Assembly: GCA_020881915.1 (NCBI GenBank)
Contig: JAJFPB010000002.1
Span: 1,364,001 to 1,428,000, forward strand
Direction: 5' to 3'
Length of the DNA: 64,000 nucleotides
Source: Paramyrothecium sp. XJ0827
Lineage: Eukaryota > Ascomycota > Sordariomycetes > Hypocreales > Stachybotryaceae
In this document: one piece after another, positions 1 through 10,627 of the stretch
Position numbering within the stretch: the stretch's first letter is position 1
How the letters are laid out: every line of letters begins with the position of its first letter
The notes under the pieces: generated by a model
What the model saw: the letters and a program-made list of their open reading frames with translations, nothing else
Told to the model about the DNA's origin: nothing
Database searches by the model: none
Position numbers and translations under genes: made by a program

Positions 1-530
1 TAACCCAGATTTAAATATAGACACCTATTTCTTGGTGCTGCACGTGTGCGGAGCTATGCCAAGTCTCTTTTTTTATCTCTCACTGCCGCTGCCACTCGGC
101 CGGATGCAGTGAAATTAAACCCTCACCTCAATCCCCTGCGTGGCGCTCGCAATGCTAGCGACCGTTGGACGCAATACCCATGTTAGCGTCTAGAGAGACA
201 CGAAAGAAGCGGAGAGATTGATTAACCCCCAACCACGGGGAGCAGCGGACACGAGAAAGCCCCCTTTAGAATCCTAGTCTAAGGAGTCGCCAAAGACGTA
301 CGGAGACTACCCCCATATGTCGGTTGATACCGCAGTGTCGGCCGAGGAATTCTCCGGAACGCGAGGAATCGCAACCTAGGTCATATGATAAGCGAAGAGG
401 CCAATGAAGGCAAGGTAAGCCTCAATGATGTGGACTCGATGTTAAGCGGATGTGGTCATTGAGCGTATTCATCGTCGTTCAGAGACTTCATCCCGCATTA
501 TGGATTCGGCCATCCCACGGTATTTTGCCT
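1..530. other. Intergenic DNA at left edge
   Basis: No convincing coding frame is seen. This is the 3' flank of the EXO5 gene, which ends at 531 on the minus strand. The sequence is mixed in composition with no repeat, tRNA or telomere-type array that I can recognise. Confidence 0.6.
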
Positions 531-2197
531 TCACTCGGCGGTTCGCCCTTTGCCCCGTAGTCTGTGCTCAACTCGCCGAACCCTAGCTTCATCCATTCCC
601 TTTCGCCACGAGCAGCTCGGCGCAAATTCGCAAATCTGGCACTTGAAGGCCTCTTCGATGTCCACCCCGGACGCCCTGCGCTCTCCTCTCCACCAACTCA
701 TGTACGAACCCAAATAGCCGTCCAAAGCCTGTCGCGAGACGGGGAAGTCATGTGTGTCGAGCTCCCGGCCGTCCTCACGGTGTACGTATTGAACGCGGAG
801 CATATGGCCTAACGAATGCTCGCCGTGGGGGAATGTGAGTGCAATTTCGTTTTGGACCAATGGAGCCAGCTCCCGCAGAGTACGGTATTTGAGCAAGTCT
901 GGTTCTGGTGCTGATGAACTCCATTCAGAGTTCTCGTCCTGGGTCTGGTCTGCGCTCGAGCCGTGCGATCGATCTTCGAAACTGGTGGCCGAATCACTGA
1001 ATATCTCATCATGCAATGAACCAATCTGGGCAATAAAGGTATCGGAGAAGGCGTCGTCCACGTCAAGTCCATAACGTCTAAAGACTTTGAAGAAATCCAG
1101 TCTCCCTGCCGCCATATCAGACAAGAACCGATGGTAGAGGAGTAGTTGAATCTTTGCTGGGCGTAGAATGGCAGCTGAGACTGGCTTTGCATTGCCTCGT
1201 GTCTTGACATCTGCCAGATAGATTTTGGGAGCATCCTCCTTGCTCATGTTGCCAGGGTTTTGAGGTGGGAAGTAGTCGGTAATGGCAGCTTGTTGGCTAC
1301 CATTTTGTGAGCCCTGTATTGACAGCTCGTCCTCGAATTCAGGGTTCGGATTCTCATGGCTCACGCTATCAATAACACCATTGACAAGATTACCATCAAC
1401 AATGCCCCAAACCTCCAACTCGCGGGTCAGGCCGGCGTCGCGCAAAGTCCGAAGCCCTTGCACGAAGTTCCACAGCCGCAGACCAAGTGCATCTTCCTTG
1501 GTAGATATTTCGATATGCACTGTCTTATGCACCTCATCCTCGAGCTGTTGGTGGACCTTAGACCCTTGCCGCATTGCAGGCGTCCTAGTTCTGCGTCCAC
1601 CCGGCAGCCGGGTAAGGGTGTACCAGTACTGTAGCTCACACCATGCTCCGGACGTCAAGTCCGAGACCGTCAGTGGCTTCCTCGGGTACGAGCGGAACCG
1701 CTGCAGAGGGGATCGCTCATCCTCGTCTGACTCTTCCGAGTTGGACACCTCTCTTGGCGGCGCGTTTACAACGTCAATATCAGAAAGCGCGCGGCTCACT
1801 AGGCGCTTCCAGTCAGTCACATTAGTCTCCGAGGTATGTTGCGCTACATTGTCCGTTGATACTCACAATTGGGGTAGACGACCTCCTGGTCGAGTGAGAT
1901 AGGGGACGGCAATGACGGTAGCTCTGATGCGGCAGCCAGTGGCAATATCCCTGCCGTAGGAGCAAGCTGGGCAATGTTCCTATCCTCGCCAGGTGTGAGA
2001 GGAGTTGCAAACCCTCCAGGCGGTAGTTCATCATCGCAACCAGTATTGTCCGCGCGTTCAGGCAGCGAATCTAGCACCGTCGTAGTCGATACAGAGGGCC
2101 TCTGGGCCAGAGCCGGAAACTTCGCGGCTAGGTCCAGAAACAGCTGGTCCTCTTCCTCTGGTGACAAACCGATGTCTATATCACTGCTGCTGTCCAT
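531..2197 (-). CDS. EXO5: Exonuclease V (EXO5/DEM1 family), PD-(D/E)XK nuclease
   Basis: Two exons, 2197-1867 and 1798-531 (minus), give 532 aa. The 68-nt intron has donor GTGAGT, a CTAAT/CTGAC branch region and a TAG acceptor; this is the only nearby acceptor that keeps frame. The second exon carries the family's opening motif LTSGAWCELQYWYTL, a basic RxGxxxHxxLE segment, the nuclease core ADVKTR and a C-terminal CQICEFAPSCSW cluster. In this family four conserved cysteines bind a 4Fe-4S cluster; one in GAWCE and three at the C terminus match. Known Exo5 proteins are single-strand DNA exonucleases, mitochondrial in budding yeast and nuclear/mitochondrial elsewhere. The N-terminal exon is acidic and disordered, with no clear mitochondrial presequence, so the location is open. 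An internal GTG-initiated reading of exon 2 alone would lose the N terminus. Confidence 0.9.
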
Positions 2198-3043
2198 CCT
2201 TGGATTTGAAGCGAATATAAGCGCGGTGTGGAAGACGATGACGATGATGATTCATCATGCCCCAAGTGTACCATGACGCCCCGAGGACTCGTCGGATGTC
2301 GATACATGGGAGAGGCGAACGCGACCCGCACACGAGGTCACGTGATAGCTGGCATTTCGATTTAGGCACCAGTGGTCCGGGAAGTCAACCGAGCCAGGCA
2401 TGCAGCTTTCACCCAGGGTGATCCTACATTAGCCCGTATGTCCTTTTGCGCTGCCTAGCTTACCTTGGCTTTCAAAATAGCTTCCTCGACAATTACGTTG
2501 GCAGGCTAGGTTGGTTTGGAGGGTTGCAGCCAGGAAGTACAGCTGGACCACTGTGTGGCTTTCCGCATACGTAGCGTGTTTCATTTCTCCCCTTGTGAGC
2601 GAAGCGGATTGGCGCCCAGCATATCCGCCAAGTCAGCCGTCGTCCAAGCCTTCGCATTGATACGAAGTCAACACCCGAGGATGGCTGAAAGTGTAGAAAC
2701 CTCCGCTGCGCAACTGCCGTGGCTCTCGCTTTCATCTCGAAAGACAAACTATCCCACCCGTAAAAAAAACTGCCGATGATCTTAATGATTGGCTTGGAAC
2801 GACATCCGCCCCTGTCGCATCTCCTGAGAAGGCTCCCCGGTACCTTAATTTAGTTGCCTTGCGCCGGGCTGTGCCACCAGCTTGACCACCGTGGCAGCAC
2901 CTTTCCATCGTCCTAGGAACAACAGAGGCTGTCAGGCACCAGCATACCGAGATAATTAAAACCTCTGGCAAGGTCTCGCTGGAGTTCAAATTCCTTCTGT
3001 TTGTTCAATAGCCGAGTGAGCCAAATCGATCCACCGTGCGACC
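2198..3043. other. Divergent intergenic region, EXO5 / F-box gene
   Basis: About 0.85 kb between two divergent starts, presumably holding both promoters. A GGTACCTTAA element at about 2839 resembles the palindromic motif seen elsewhere in the window. Small open frames here look like chance. Confidence 0.5.
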
Positions 3044-3680
3044 ATGTCTACAAGCCTCCGTCGCCCCGGCCCCGCTTTCGGCTCTCTGAGCACCGCTCCC
3101 TCCGTAGAGCCGAGCTCCAAACAAACTGATTTGGGGGACGCTCCGGCCTCTCGGATTGATTTCATGTCTCTTCCCACCGAGCTGCACCTAGCGATCTCTA
3201 AACACCTTATTTACCCGGATGCGCTGTCGCTTAAGCATACCAACCGCCACTTCTACAGTCTCGTCTTTACGGGCGTGAAGTTGAAGGTGGACTGGCTGAT
3301 GGAGCGGCGAAGCCTCCACCTAGAATGTCCCAATGACCGCCGCTGCGACCTCGGTAGCGATTTGCGTTTCTGCAGAGGCAGTGTTCCGTACGTTCCCCAA
3401 CAATGCCATGTCATGTCCACACACAGTGACTTACAATTCCCTCCTTAGCCTGTTAATGAAGCGACGCCGAGAGCACATGGAGTGCGAATCGAAACCTGGT
3501 TTGGGATGCCTCATATACGGCACGCAAACATGCTCCTGGCGCAAAAAGACTACAGCTAGCCGATGGCAGCGGTGGTTGCAAGCCAAGCTGACGATAGAGC
3601 TGTGGTGGGTTATGCTGGCAGTGGTACTCGGACTTTGTTCGTGGTGGTTAGTACGGCAACATAACGACTCAACGCTCTGA
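3044..3680 (+). CDS. Small F-box protein with C-terminal transmembrane segment
   Basis: Two exons, 3044-3387 and 3449-3680, give 191 aa. The 61-nt intron has donor GTACGT and acceptor CTTAG and restores frame exactly. Residues about 38-75 match an F-box: LPTELHLAISKHL followed by LSLKHTNRHFYSL. This domain normally binds Skp1 in SCF ubiquitin ligases. The rest is short, basic and Trp/Cys-rich, and ends in a hydrophobic stretch (ELWWVMLAVVLGLCSWWLV) just before a 9-residue tail, which looks like a tail anchor. No WD40, LRR or kelch substrate domain is present. The ATG sits in a good context (ACCATGT). The F-box call is fairly secure; membrane anchoring and the substrate are inferred or unknown. 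Confidence 0.72.
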
Positions 3681-3791
3681 AATCTATACCCAATGGATCT
3701 AAAAATTGCGCTTCGTTGATTCATTATTTAAATGCATTAATCTATGAGATTCTACATAAAAGCATATATCTCTAATTGACTGTGCAGCCAC

Positions 3792-5134
3792 CTAAGCCTT
3801 TGGCCGGGGGATGCAATCTCTGCCCTTGAAAGTAGAACCAATCTCACCCCACTTGATGTTGCTGAAGGTGACGGCAGAATCAGGTTGGATGTTGCGAATG
3901 TTGGAGGGAGCACCCTCCGTGGCGTTGCAAGGGCCAACGTTGCCTCCGTCCAGCCACTGCATATAGCCACCCTCGTCCCACCAGACACTCATGGCCAGAA
4001 CCATGCCGCGGCTCATGTGCTCGCCCATGACCTTGGTGGCACCGAGCTCCATGTAACGTCTGGCGCCAGCGGCGGAGCAGTACTTGTCGTCCATGAAATT
4101 CGTTTCCGGGAGGTGGTCACGTTTGGTGGGGGCGTTTCGGATGATCTTGCCGTCCTGAATGTACAAGCGGTGGTACTCCTTGAGGATGCCGTTCTCATCG
4201 GCGGGGAACTGCGTTACTACGGTGAACGGGCGCGTGGTGTCGATCTTGAGCTTTGGACCGTAGTACTCTGGGTTTCCGACGGCGTATGGGTTGTAGCCGC
4301 AGCCGTGCTCATCACAGACACCTTCAAAGGCGCACTCCTCGCCCTCGCACTTGTATAGGTGAGTCTGGTTGCAAGGATGAGGAGCCAGGTGAGTGGCGCG
4401 ACCGTTGGCCTCCCAGATGTCGAGCTCGCCACAGCAGGAACCGTAGCCCTCCAGGTTGGGCTGAGAAGGGAATTGTCAGTGAGTGTGCTTCTAATTGAAA
4501 CCGGTCCATCCGCACGAATGGAACTCACCTCGCCGTTGATAAAAGGGGTGGTATAGCACTGAGCATCGCAGTATCCAGTACCATAGTAAGCACCACCCGT
4601 GTTGAGGTCGCTCTTGCCACCGTCTTCAAGCATCTCTGAAAGGTACAGGGCGCCGTTCATGCCACATGGCAACTTGGACACATCGACATCGAAGGTAAAC
4701 TCCTGACCAGTGAGGTGGAGCATCTCGTAGGTCTGTTCGTCCTCGGAGAGAAGGTATACACGAGGCGAAAGGAGATCACCGTCAGCGGTCAATTGCTGCA
4801 GCGTCAGGCTAGCACCGTCAGTGGTGATGCCATATTGAGAGTAGTCGCTGATGCCGTCCATGACGCAGTTGGCTTGGCAGGTCTCCGCGTCAGGGCAGGC
4901 CGTGGCATTGGGTGCGCTGCCCCAGTTGCCGCAGTTGTAGCTGGGGTTGTCGATCTGGTAGACAGGGTGGGCAAGGCCATCAAGCACAATGGCCGAGTTG
5001 AGCTCTTCGCAGCCTTCATCGACAGTACACTTCCACGTCTTGAGCCTGGGGTGGACCTCAGGGGTGCTACCGGGGTGCTGGGCGGCAGCCAGGCCCAGGA
5101 GCGCACTGGCAACGAGAGGCAGCGAACGAGACAT
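3792..5134 (-). CDS. Secreted glycoside hydrolase family 7 endo-beta-1,4-glucanase
   Basis: Two exons, 5134-4529 and 4460-3792, give 424 aa; the 68-nt phase-0 intron has GTGAGT and TTCTCAG ends. Residues 1-18 form a signal peptide ending at AAAQ. The GH7 catalytic signature GELDIWEAN has Glu214 (nucleophile), Asp216 and Glu219 (acid/base), by family analogy. The many paired cysteines (CGNWG, CPDAETCQANC, CDAQC, CCGE, CNQTHLYKC) fit the disulfide-rich fold. The shorter tunnel-loop regions and overall length suggest an endoglucanase (EG I type) rather than a cellobiohydrolase. There is no linker or CBM1 cellulose-binding domain; the protein ends soon after the catalytic domain. It acts outside the cell on cellulose and related beta-glucans. 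A TATA box lies about 100 bp upstream of the start codon. Confidence 0.93.
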
Positions 5135-6394
5135 TGTGAGAGCCGGCAAGTCAAGGTGTCGCTGTCGGTGAAGACGGAAAAGAAGAAGAAGAAGAAGCCG
5201 AGGGTTGGGCTCTCGTAGAACTTCGCCCATGCTCTTTTATATGCTGGCGACTAGGCCGGAAGCTCTGCGGAGCCTTCACCTCCTCCTACAAGAGTATCTC
5301 TAGCTACCCAATGCGGGCAATATGGCGGCGGACTTCTTCACCTTCTGATACCGGCACTAGCAGGGAAGCCAAGGCCGGTGAATTGGCTGGAGCATTTCGC
5401 CGTGGCACCCTCGTCCTTCAATTCAGGCACCACGACCAAGACGCACTTTGCCAGTGGCAAAATGGGAAATGCATGGTATACCCGGTCCTGCGGGCCGCGG
5501 CTGGAGAAAAACGGCGACTTTGAAAGCTCGATTGTGGGGAGTAATGCGGGGAATCTTGAGGGGGAGAGGGCAGAGTTGAGGCTTAAGAGCGGAAGTTGAA
5601 GTTCCGCGCCCTGTTCCTGATCTGAATCGGGCCCTCGGACGGCGACGGTTGGCGGAGGTGCCCACTCAAGTTTAACGATAATCTCGGCTCCGTGAAGTGC
5701 ATGCATCGTACGTCAAGTGGCGCTCGTTCTATTGGATTGCGGTCCGTTCGCAACCAGAGCTGTGGTCGCAGTCTTCCAGGTGTTCGTTCATGATGCGAGT
5801 GGGGTGGTGATGGAGGAGCAGTACATACAGGACCCTTGCAAGTTCGGCAGCTGTCGGCCTCTGACATTTGGAGGAGACGTCGACGTTGCGTCGGCAATTA
5901 GAAGGCCCGTTTGGAGAGTAACATCATTTTTTTGAATTCGAGAAACTACGACAATAATTGAGTAATGGCCCTGATTCATGTCACAAAAGGTGAACGCTAT
6001 GTATCAAGAGGCGAGATTCGAGATTCCTCATCAATATAAAGTATGGCTGAAGACTGACAATTTGTATCCGACACTCATGCATCCCCCGCGTCCGCAAGCT
6101 TGGACAGTCTCCTCCGTGCTGCTGGGGGTAATCTAATAAGCCAAGACATAAAAGGAACGAACTACTGTTGGTACCAAAGGAAGGGCATGGCCAGCGCCGT
6201 AAACGAGCCTGAGCCGGTGCTCCGGATCTCAGCCCCGACATCCGATCTCCGGGAAAATGCAGACAACCAATACTAAACTGTGTGAAAAGCCACAGAACGC
6301 TCTTCCGACTCCACCGCGCCTGATTGTAAGCCATGTTGCTCCGTGTACAATTCAACGCCTTCGTCACATTTCGCTCTGCTCGTATTTATCGGAC
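5135..6394. other. Upstream region of GH7 gene / 3' flank of GPI protein gene
   Basis: About 1.26 kb with the GH7 promoter at its left side and a (GAA)n run at 5178-5197. Overlapping open frames between 5300 and 5900 on both strands have no recognisable domain and are probably chance frames in GC-rich DNA. Confidence 0.5.
5235..5241 (-). promoter_or_regulatory. TATA box of the GH7 gene
   Basis: A TATAAAA read on the minus strand, about 101 bp upstream of the ATG at 5134. A purine run of GAA repeats (5178-5197) lies between it and the start, which would place it in the leader. A strong TATA box fits an inducible secreted-enzyme gene; the assignment rests on motif and position only. Confidence 0.6.
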
Positions 6395-7317
6395 TCAAAG
6401 CATGAAGACTGCGGCTCCTGCAGCAAGAGCGCCGAAGCCGTACAGGACGGCAGATCCCGACAAGCCACCTAGGGGTACAGCGCCGCGGATCGCGAAAGAA
6501 CCGCCATCGCCATTGTTGTTGTTGTTGTCGTTGCTGGTACTGTTATCGTCGTTGTTGTCGTTATTGTTGTTATCATCGTTGTTGTCGTTGTTGTTGTTGT
6601 TGTCATCATTACCACCGCTGTTGCCACCAGTGGCGGTAGCACCAAATTGGCTGGTGCTAGAGGCAGGGATTGGACCTCCAGTGGCGCGGCTGAAGGTCGT
6701 AGTGAGCTGGCTGGCCGCGGTTGGCGCAGAAGCAACAACAGTGATGCGATCAGCTGCGGTAGATGCACTTGGGGCGTAGCTTGCGGTAGCAGAAAACCCG
6801 CAAGTAGCAATGAGCTGGTTGATATCTAGTTGACGAACGTGTTAGTCAACTATACACCATGTTTCCGGCCTTGAGATGCGATGCCAGCATCACTATGAAG
6901 CCCCAGCCCTCAAGGCAGCAGCTTTCTGCAGTGAAAAGGTGACTTACCGTCAAGCTCGTCTCGGTGATCCTCAACATCGTTGACATCGTCATCGTCATCA
7001 TCATCACGGTTGCCGGGACTTGTAGGATTCTGGCGGATGCAGTCGGCGCAGAGGCCAGCGATGTTGGCTACGTCGAAGCTGGTGTTGGTACAGACGCATT
7101 GAGCACGCAGGCGGTCTTCGTTGCGCTCATACTCATCCTCGCGAGGGTCGTCGTCGTCATACAAGTCCGAGGCATCACAGCGGCGAGATAGCTCGGCAAT
7201 CGGCCGACAAATAGCACGGCAGTTGGCAGGCACATCATCGCCATCAAAGTCAACGTCGGCGCGAGCGAGAAGGAACATTGGCGTAGCAGCCAGAATAAGA
7301 GCTCCGACGGAATGCAT
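6395..7317 (-). CDS. CFEM-like eight-cysteine cell-surface protein with probable GPI anchor
   Basis: Two exons, 7317-6948 and 6825-6395, give 266 aa. The 122-nt intron has donor GTAAGT, a CTAAC branch and acceptor TAG. The start at 7317 gives a signal peptide (about residues 1-20); an upstream in-frame extension to 7386 would bury it. Eight cysteines at 33, 37, 47, 74, 76, 90, 93 and 132 follow a CFEM-type order (C-x3-C-x9-C ... C-x-C-x13-C-x2-C ... C), but with a long Asp/Glu-rich insertion between the third and fourth. A Ser/Thr-rich and then Asn/Asp-repeat stalk follows. The C terminus is a hydrophobic tail after small residues, as in GPI-signal proteins. CFEM proteins act in haem uptake, wall structure or host interaction; which applies here cannot be told. 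A TATA-like CATAAATA lies at 7456-7463. Confidence 0.78.
6513..6610 (-). repeat. Asn/Asp codon repeat (GTT/GTC array on + strand)
   Basis: A run of GTTGTTGTC-type triplets that encodes an Asn/Asp-rich spacer in the GPI-type protein. Triplet purity makes length variation between strains likely (inference). Confidence 0.85.
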
Positions 7318-10300
7318 TGTGATGGTGAGGAGTGAATATAGCGAGTCGGTGAGTTTCTTGATAGGTTCAGGTGGAGAGTGAGACACGGTTGAGTGCGTTG
7401 GTCGGTTGTGTTATGATGTGGTGGATGTGATGAAAGAAGGCGGGCACTTGCAAGATATTTATGCTTGAAAGTTCAAGAGGCCCTTACATTGCTGCCAAGA
7501 AGCTTGTTTCTGGTCTCAATGTAGGTTTCACAGGATCGTCCGCAGCCACGTCGAGAGAACCCCGTCGTGGATTTGCCAAGAGTGGACTGCACATATGGGA
7601 TACGAAGATCTGGTGACCGCTCGCTGTGCCTCCTGAGATAATTATAGAATTGCAGTCCGGCGTTGTAGGAGGGATATTGGGCAGCCTCGCCATGTCTCGA
7701 GTAGAATCGAGGTGCGAGTAAGGTTCGACTGAGTTGGCTCGGCAGTGCTGCAGGACGGGGTCGTCAAGCAGATCATGCGCCGGTGTCTCGGCGGGGGGCT
7801 CATCATGACGCTTGACGGCTGCCAAGCGTTGCTGGTCTCATCTGGAGTGGCTCTGGGGAATCGCCCAAAGAGAAATCAGATCATGGAGCGCCCAATCAAA
7901 TAATTCATTCCATGATTTCCTTTTGTCGGTGATGACGACGACTGCAGTACAACGCGGCCATGGTGCTTGCGAATAAGATTTTGCAGCTCATTTGAAGACA
8001 TCTGCCGACAGCGCAGATGAGATGCCGGCAATCGTGAACACGGTCCTGGTCGGGATAGGACGACTGCAAGGGTAAGAGCGGTCCGCGTTAATCAGACGAC
8101 ATGGAATCATAGTCATGAACTGTTTGGCCAGCCTTATTGCAGCCGACCGCGCCTACTCTGGGTTAGGGTACCTTCTCTAGCCTGTCTCACCAACATTTGC
8201 CTTGCTACGTAGTTTGCCAGGCATGAAAATGACGATGAAGCCGGACTAGTACCATCAAGGCGTTGGTGCGCGAGTCAGGCGTGTTGGAAATTGAAGGCTG
8301 TGGGGACTACTGGCAACTAAGGTGAGATGATCGGGCTGCCGCTGCGGCTTGGAGGCCACGCGTAAGATACGAGCCGACACATCCGACGGCCGAGACCTTT
8401 TAAAGCATAGCATCGGAAAACTTCCAGAAGGATAGGCGGCGGCTGAGTAGTCTTGGGCAGTGCGAAGCGCGGCTGGCACAGGTTTGGATGGTCCTTGGTC
8501 ACCTGTTTCTGCTGGGAACCTAATGAGAATAAACGTTGCCGTACTAAGAAGCGAGTTCTTCCAAGTGAAAAGTTTAATGCGCATCTGTTAGTCGAGCGCT
8601 TTCTGTGAATCATGCAGGACTGATTGTAGCCATGAGGTGACGTTGAGAGGGGGCCCTTGGAAGATTGTCAAAGTCGACACAGGTAAAATCTTATTCCTGC
8701 GTTGCTGTTAGCCTGGGACTTCTACAAAGGTTGCAACAAGTAAATTTTACAGAATCGATTGTATGAAGGATTGCCTTTATTAAGCTCTAAAGAACTATTA
8801 CTTATTGTTCCCAAGATGCCCAGGTACGCGGCTACATGCTAGATTGCGAGCAACAAGGACTGTTATTAAAGCGATACTGTAGTAGTCGCAGGTAAGTGCT
8901 TACCGCACCAACACTGCCGGCAGCTCGGGTTGAAAATGCCCAGCGTCCATGCTCCACCACCACCAGCCACGAATGATCTTAATCCTCTTAAGGTTAACTT
9001 TTAACTCCTACGGGATAGCCGAGCCGCTGCGTTGGCGACAACGGTGGACTTGTATCATATCATGCCGCCCGCTACTCGGTCGTGCAATCTAGCTACTGCC
9101 AAAGCGAGTGATATTTGCGGTAGCACGCTACAGCCCAGTCACGAAACGAAGGCATGGTGTTTTTGGCCCCGACAGTGGGAATCGAAGAGCAAGTGTGGGG
9201 TTCCAGACATGCGCGTTGCTGTGGCAAGGAAAGCATCCCCACTCACTCACGCGGCTTACCTTCCGACCAGGCCCCCAGGGTCCTGCATGCTTTACAATGG
9301 GGCCGTATTCGGCTTCAAGGGAGATGAAAGCCACTGCTCTCGTCGGGAAGAGACCGGTGAATGATGAGATGATAAACTCGAGGAAGACTGCCGAAATGTC
9401 GGACTGCGCGGCACTCATCCCCGCGCTCCACCGGTCACCCGCCCAATGCCTCAACAGCGTCGAGCTAGCAACGGAAGGTCAAAAAAGAAAAGCTGAACGA
9501 GGGGCGGCACTGACGTATGATGGCTTGCACTGTCGGGCTGCACAGCCATCAAGGAAACGTGGCGCTAGCCGATCTTTCCTGGACCTTTTCGGCAAGGAGG
9601 TTCAGCTGGGTTGCGTCGCCGCAGTCGTTGCGCGTTCAAAGGCTGCGCATGCTTGGTCGGCCGTTCGCAAAGAGCGGACTGCTCAACTGCGTGAATATGT
9701 TGCAGATATTCTGGGCTTGGTCGCACGGCATTGCCATCATGAGTTTCGAAAGGCCGGTGAGCGTTGGGAACCTCTCCTGCGTGGTGGCTTCGAGCTCCAG
9801 ACAGGCGCGAATGGAGGGGGTTTATTGGTCAAGACAGGGTCAATGGGCTGGCGGGTGGTTTGGACTAGCGCCGGAATCCTTGGACCAAGGCCTGGCCTCG
9901 GCCTCGGTCTCTGGTGTTTCGCCATACCTTTGCTGTACCTTTTTGGCTGGCTCATCAACCTTGCAGTGCTGATGCTGGTGCCATACCTGATCCGTTGCTC
10001 TGTTTTCTATGACATGCTTGTCCCCCACCTTGATTTTCCTTCCTCTTTGGTATGCATTCACTGCATCCCACCCGGCCATGGCAGCAACGTTCCGGTATTG
10101 CCAGTAGCTCCCTCAAACTACTTCGCAGGCGGTACGGTACAGTCGGTACCTGGCACCGCACCAAGAAAGCTTGCCACTTTAGGGGCCCCATGAAAGCGCT
10201 CCATGTCTCCATATTTCTCCCCATCCAGCTCCTGCTCCTTTCCTCGTGTCTTGGTAGACCATCATCTTGGGAACTACTCCTGGAAACTTTCCAAGCTTAG

Positions 10301-10627
10301 CATTTTAGCGGCACCGTCGACGTAAACACATGGTTCGTTCTGTGCATTTCAGCCCCCGGCCCATCCACACTTCTCTTATCCTTACCTCATCAGGTGCCAG
10401 GCCAACATCCTTAGATCTCTGCGTCCCCATCTGGTTCCCCTTGTTCAACAACACTCGCTCGCAAACCACAAACGAAACTTGTCCCTCGCTCGATTTGATT
10501 GCTTCTCGACCTCGACCTCGACCTCAGCCGTGACCACAAACGCTCGACTCTCGCTCGCCGATCCGTCCATGTGATCAACTACTTTGCCCTCCTCAATTTC
10601 GTCAATCCGCCACATCACATCCGAACC
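7318..10627. other. 3.3 kb intergenic region with one orphan open frame
   Basis: This is the promoter side of both the GPI-type protein gene (minus) and the NIPA gene (plus). About 8650-8900 is relatively AT-rich. From about 10330 the plus strand is pyrimidine-rich with a CTCGAC hexamer repeat (10506-10525), typical of a fungal 5' leader. A 361-codon open frame (9108-10193, plus) begins with GTG, has no recognisable domain, and is treated as doubtful. Confidence 0.5.
10506..10525 (+). repeat. CTCGAC hexamer repeat in the NIPA 5' leader
   Basis: About three copies of CGACCT in tandem roughly 100 bp before the start codon; short and probably only a leader microsatellite. Confidence 0.6.

Noticed and set aside
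1..40. Possible telomere repeat at the left end (TAACCC)
   Set aside because: Only one TAACCC unit is present, with no tandem array.
6948..7386. Start of the GPI-type protein at 7386
   Set aside because: Would place 23 polar residues before the signal peptide; the ATG at 7317 puts the signal peptide at the N terminus.
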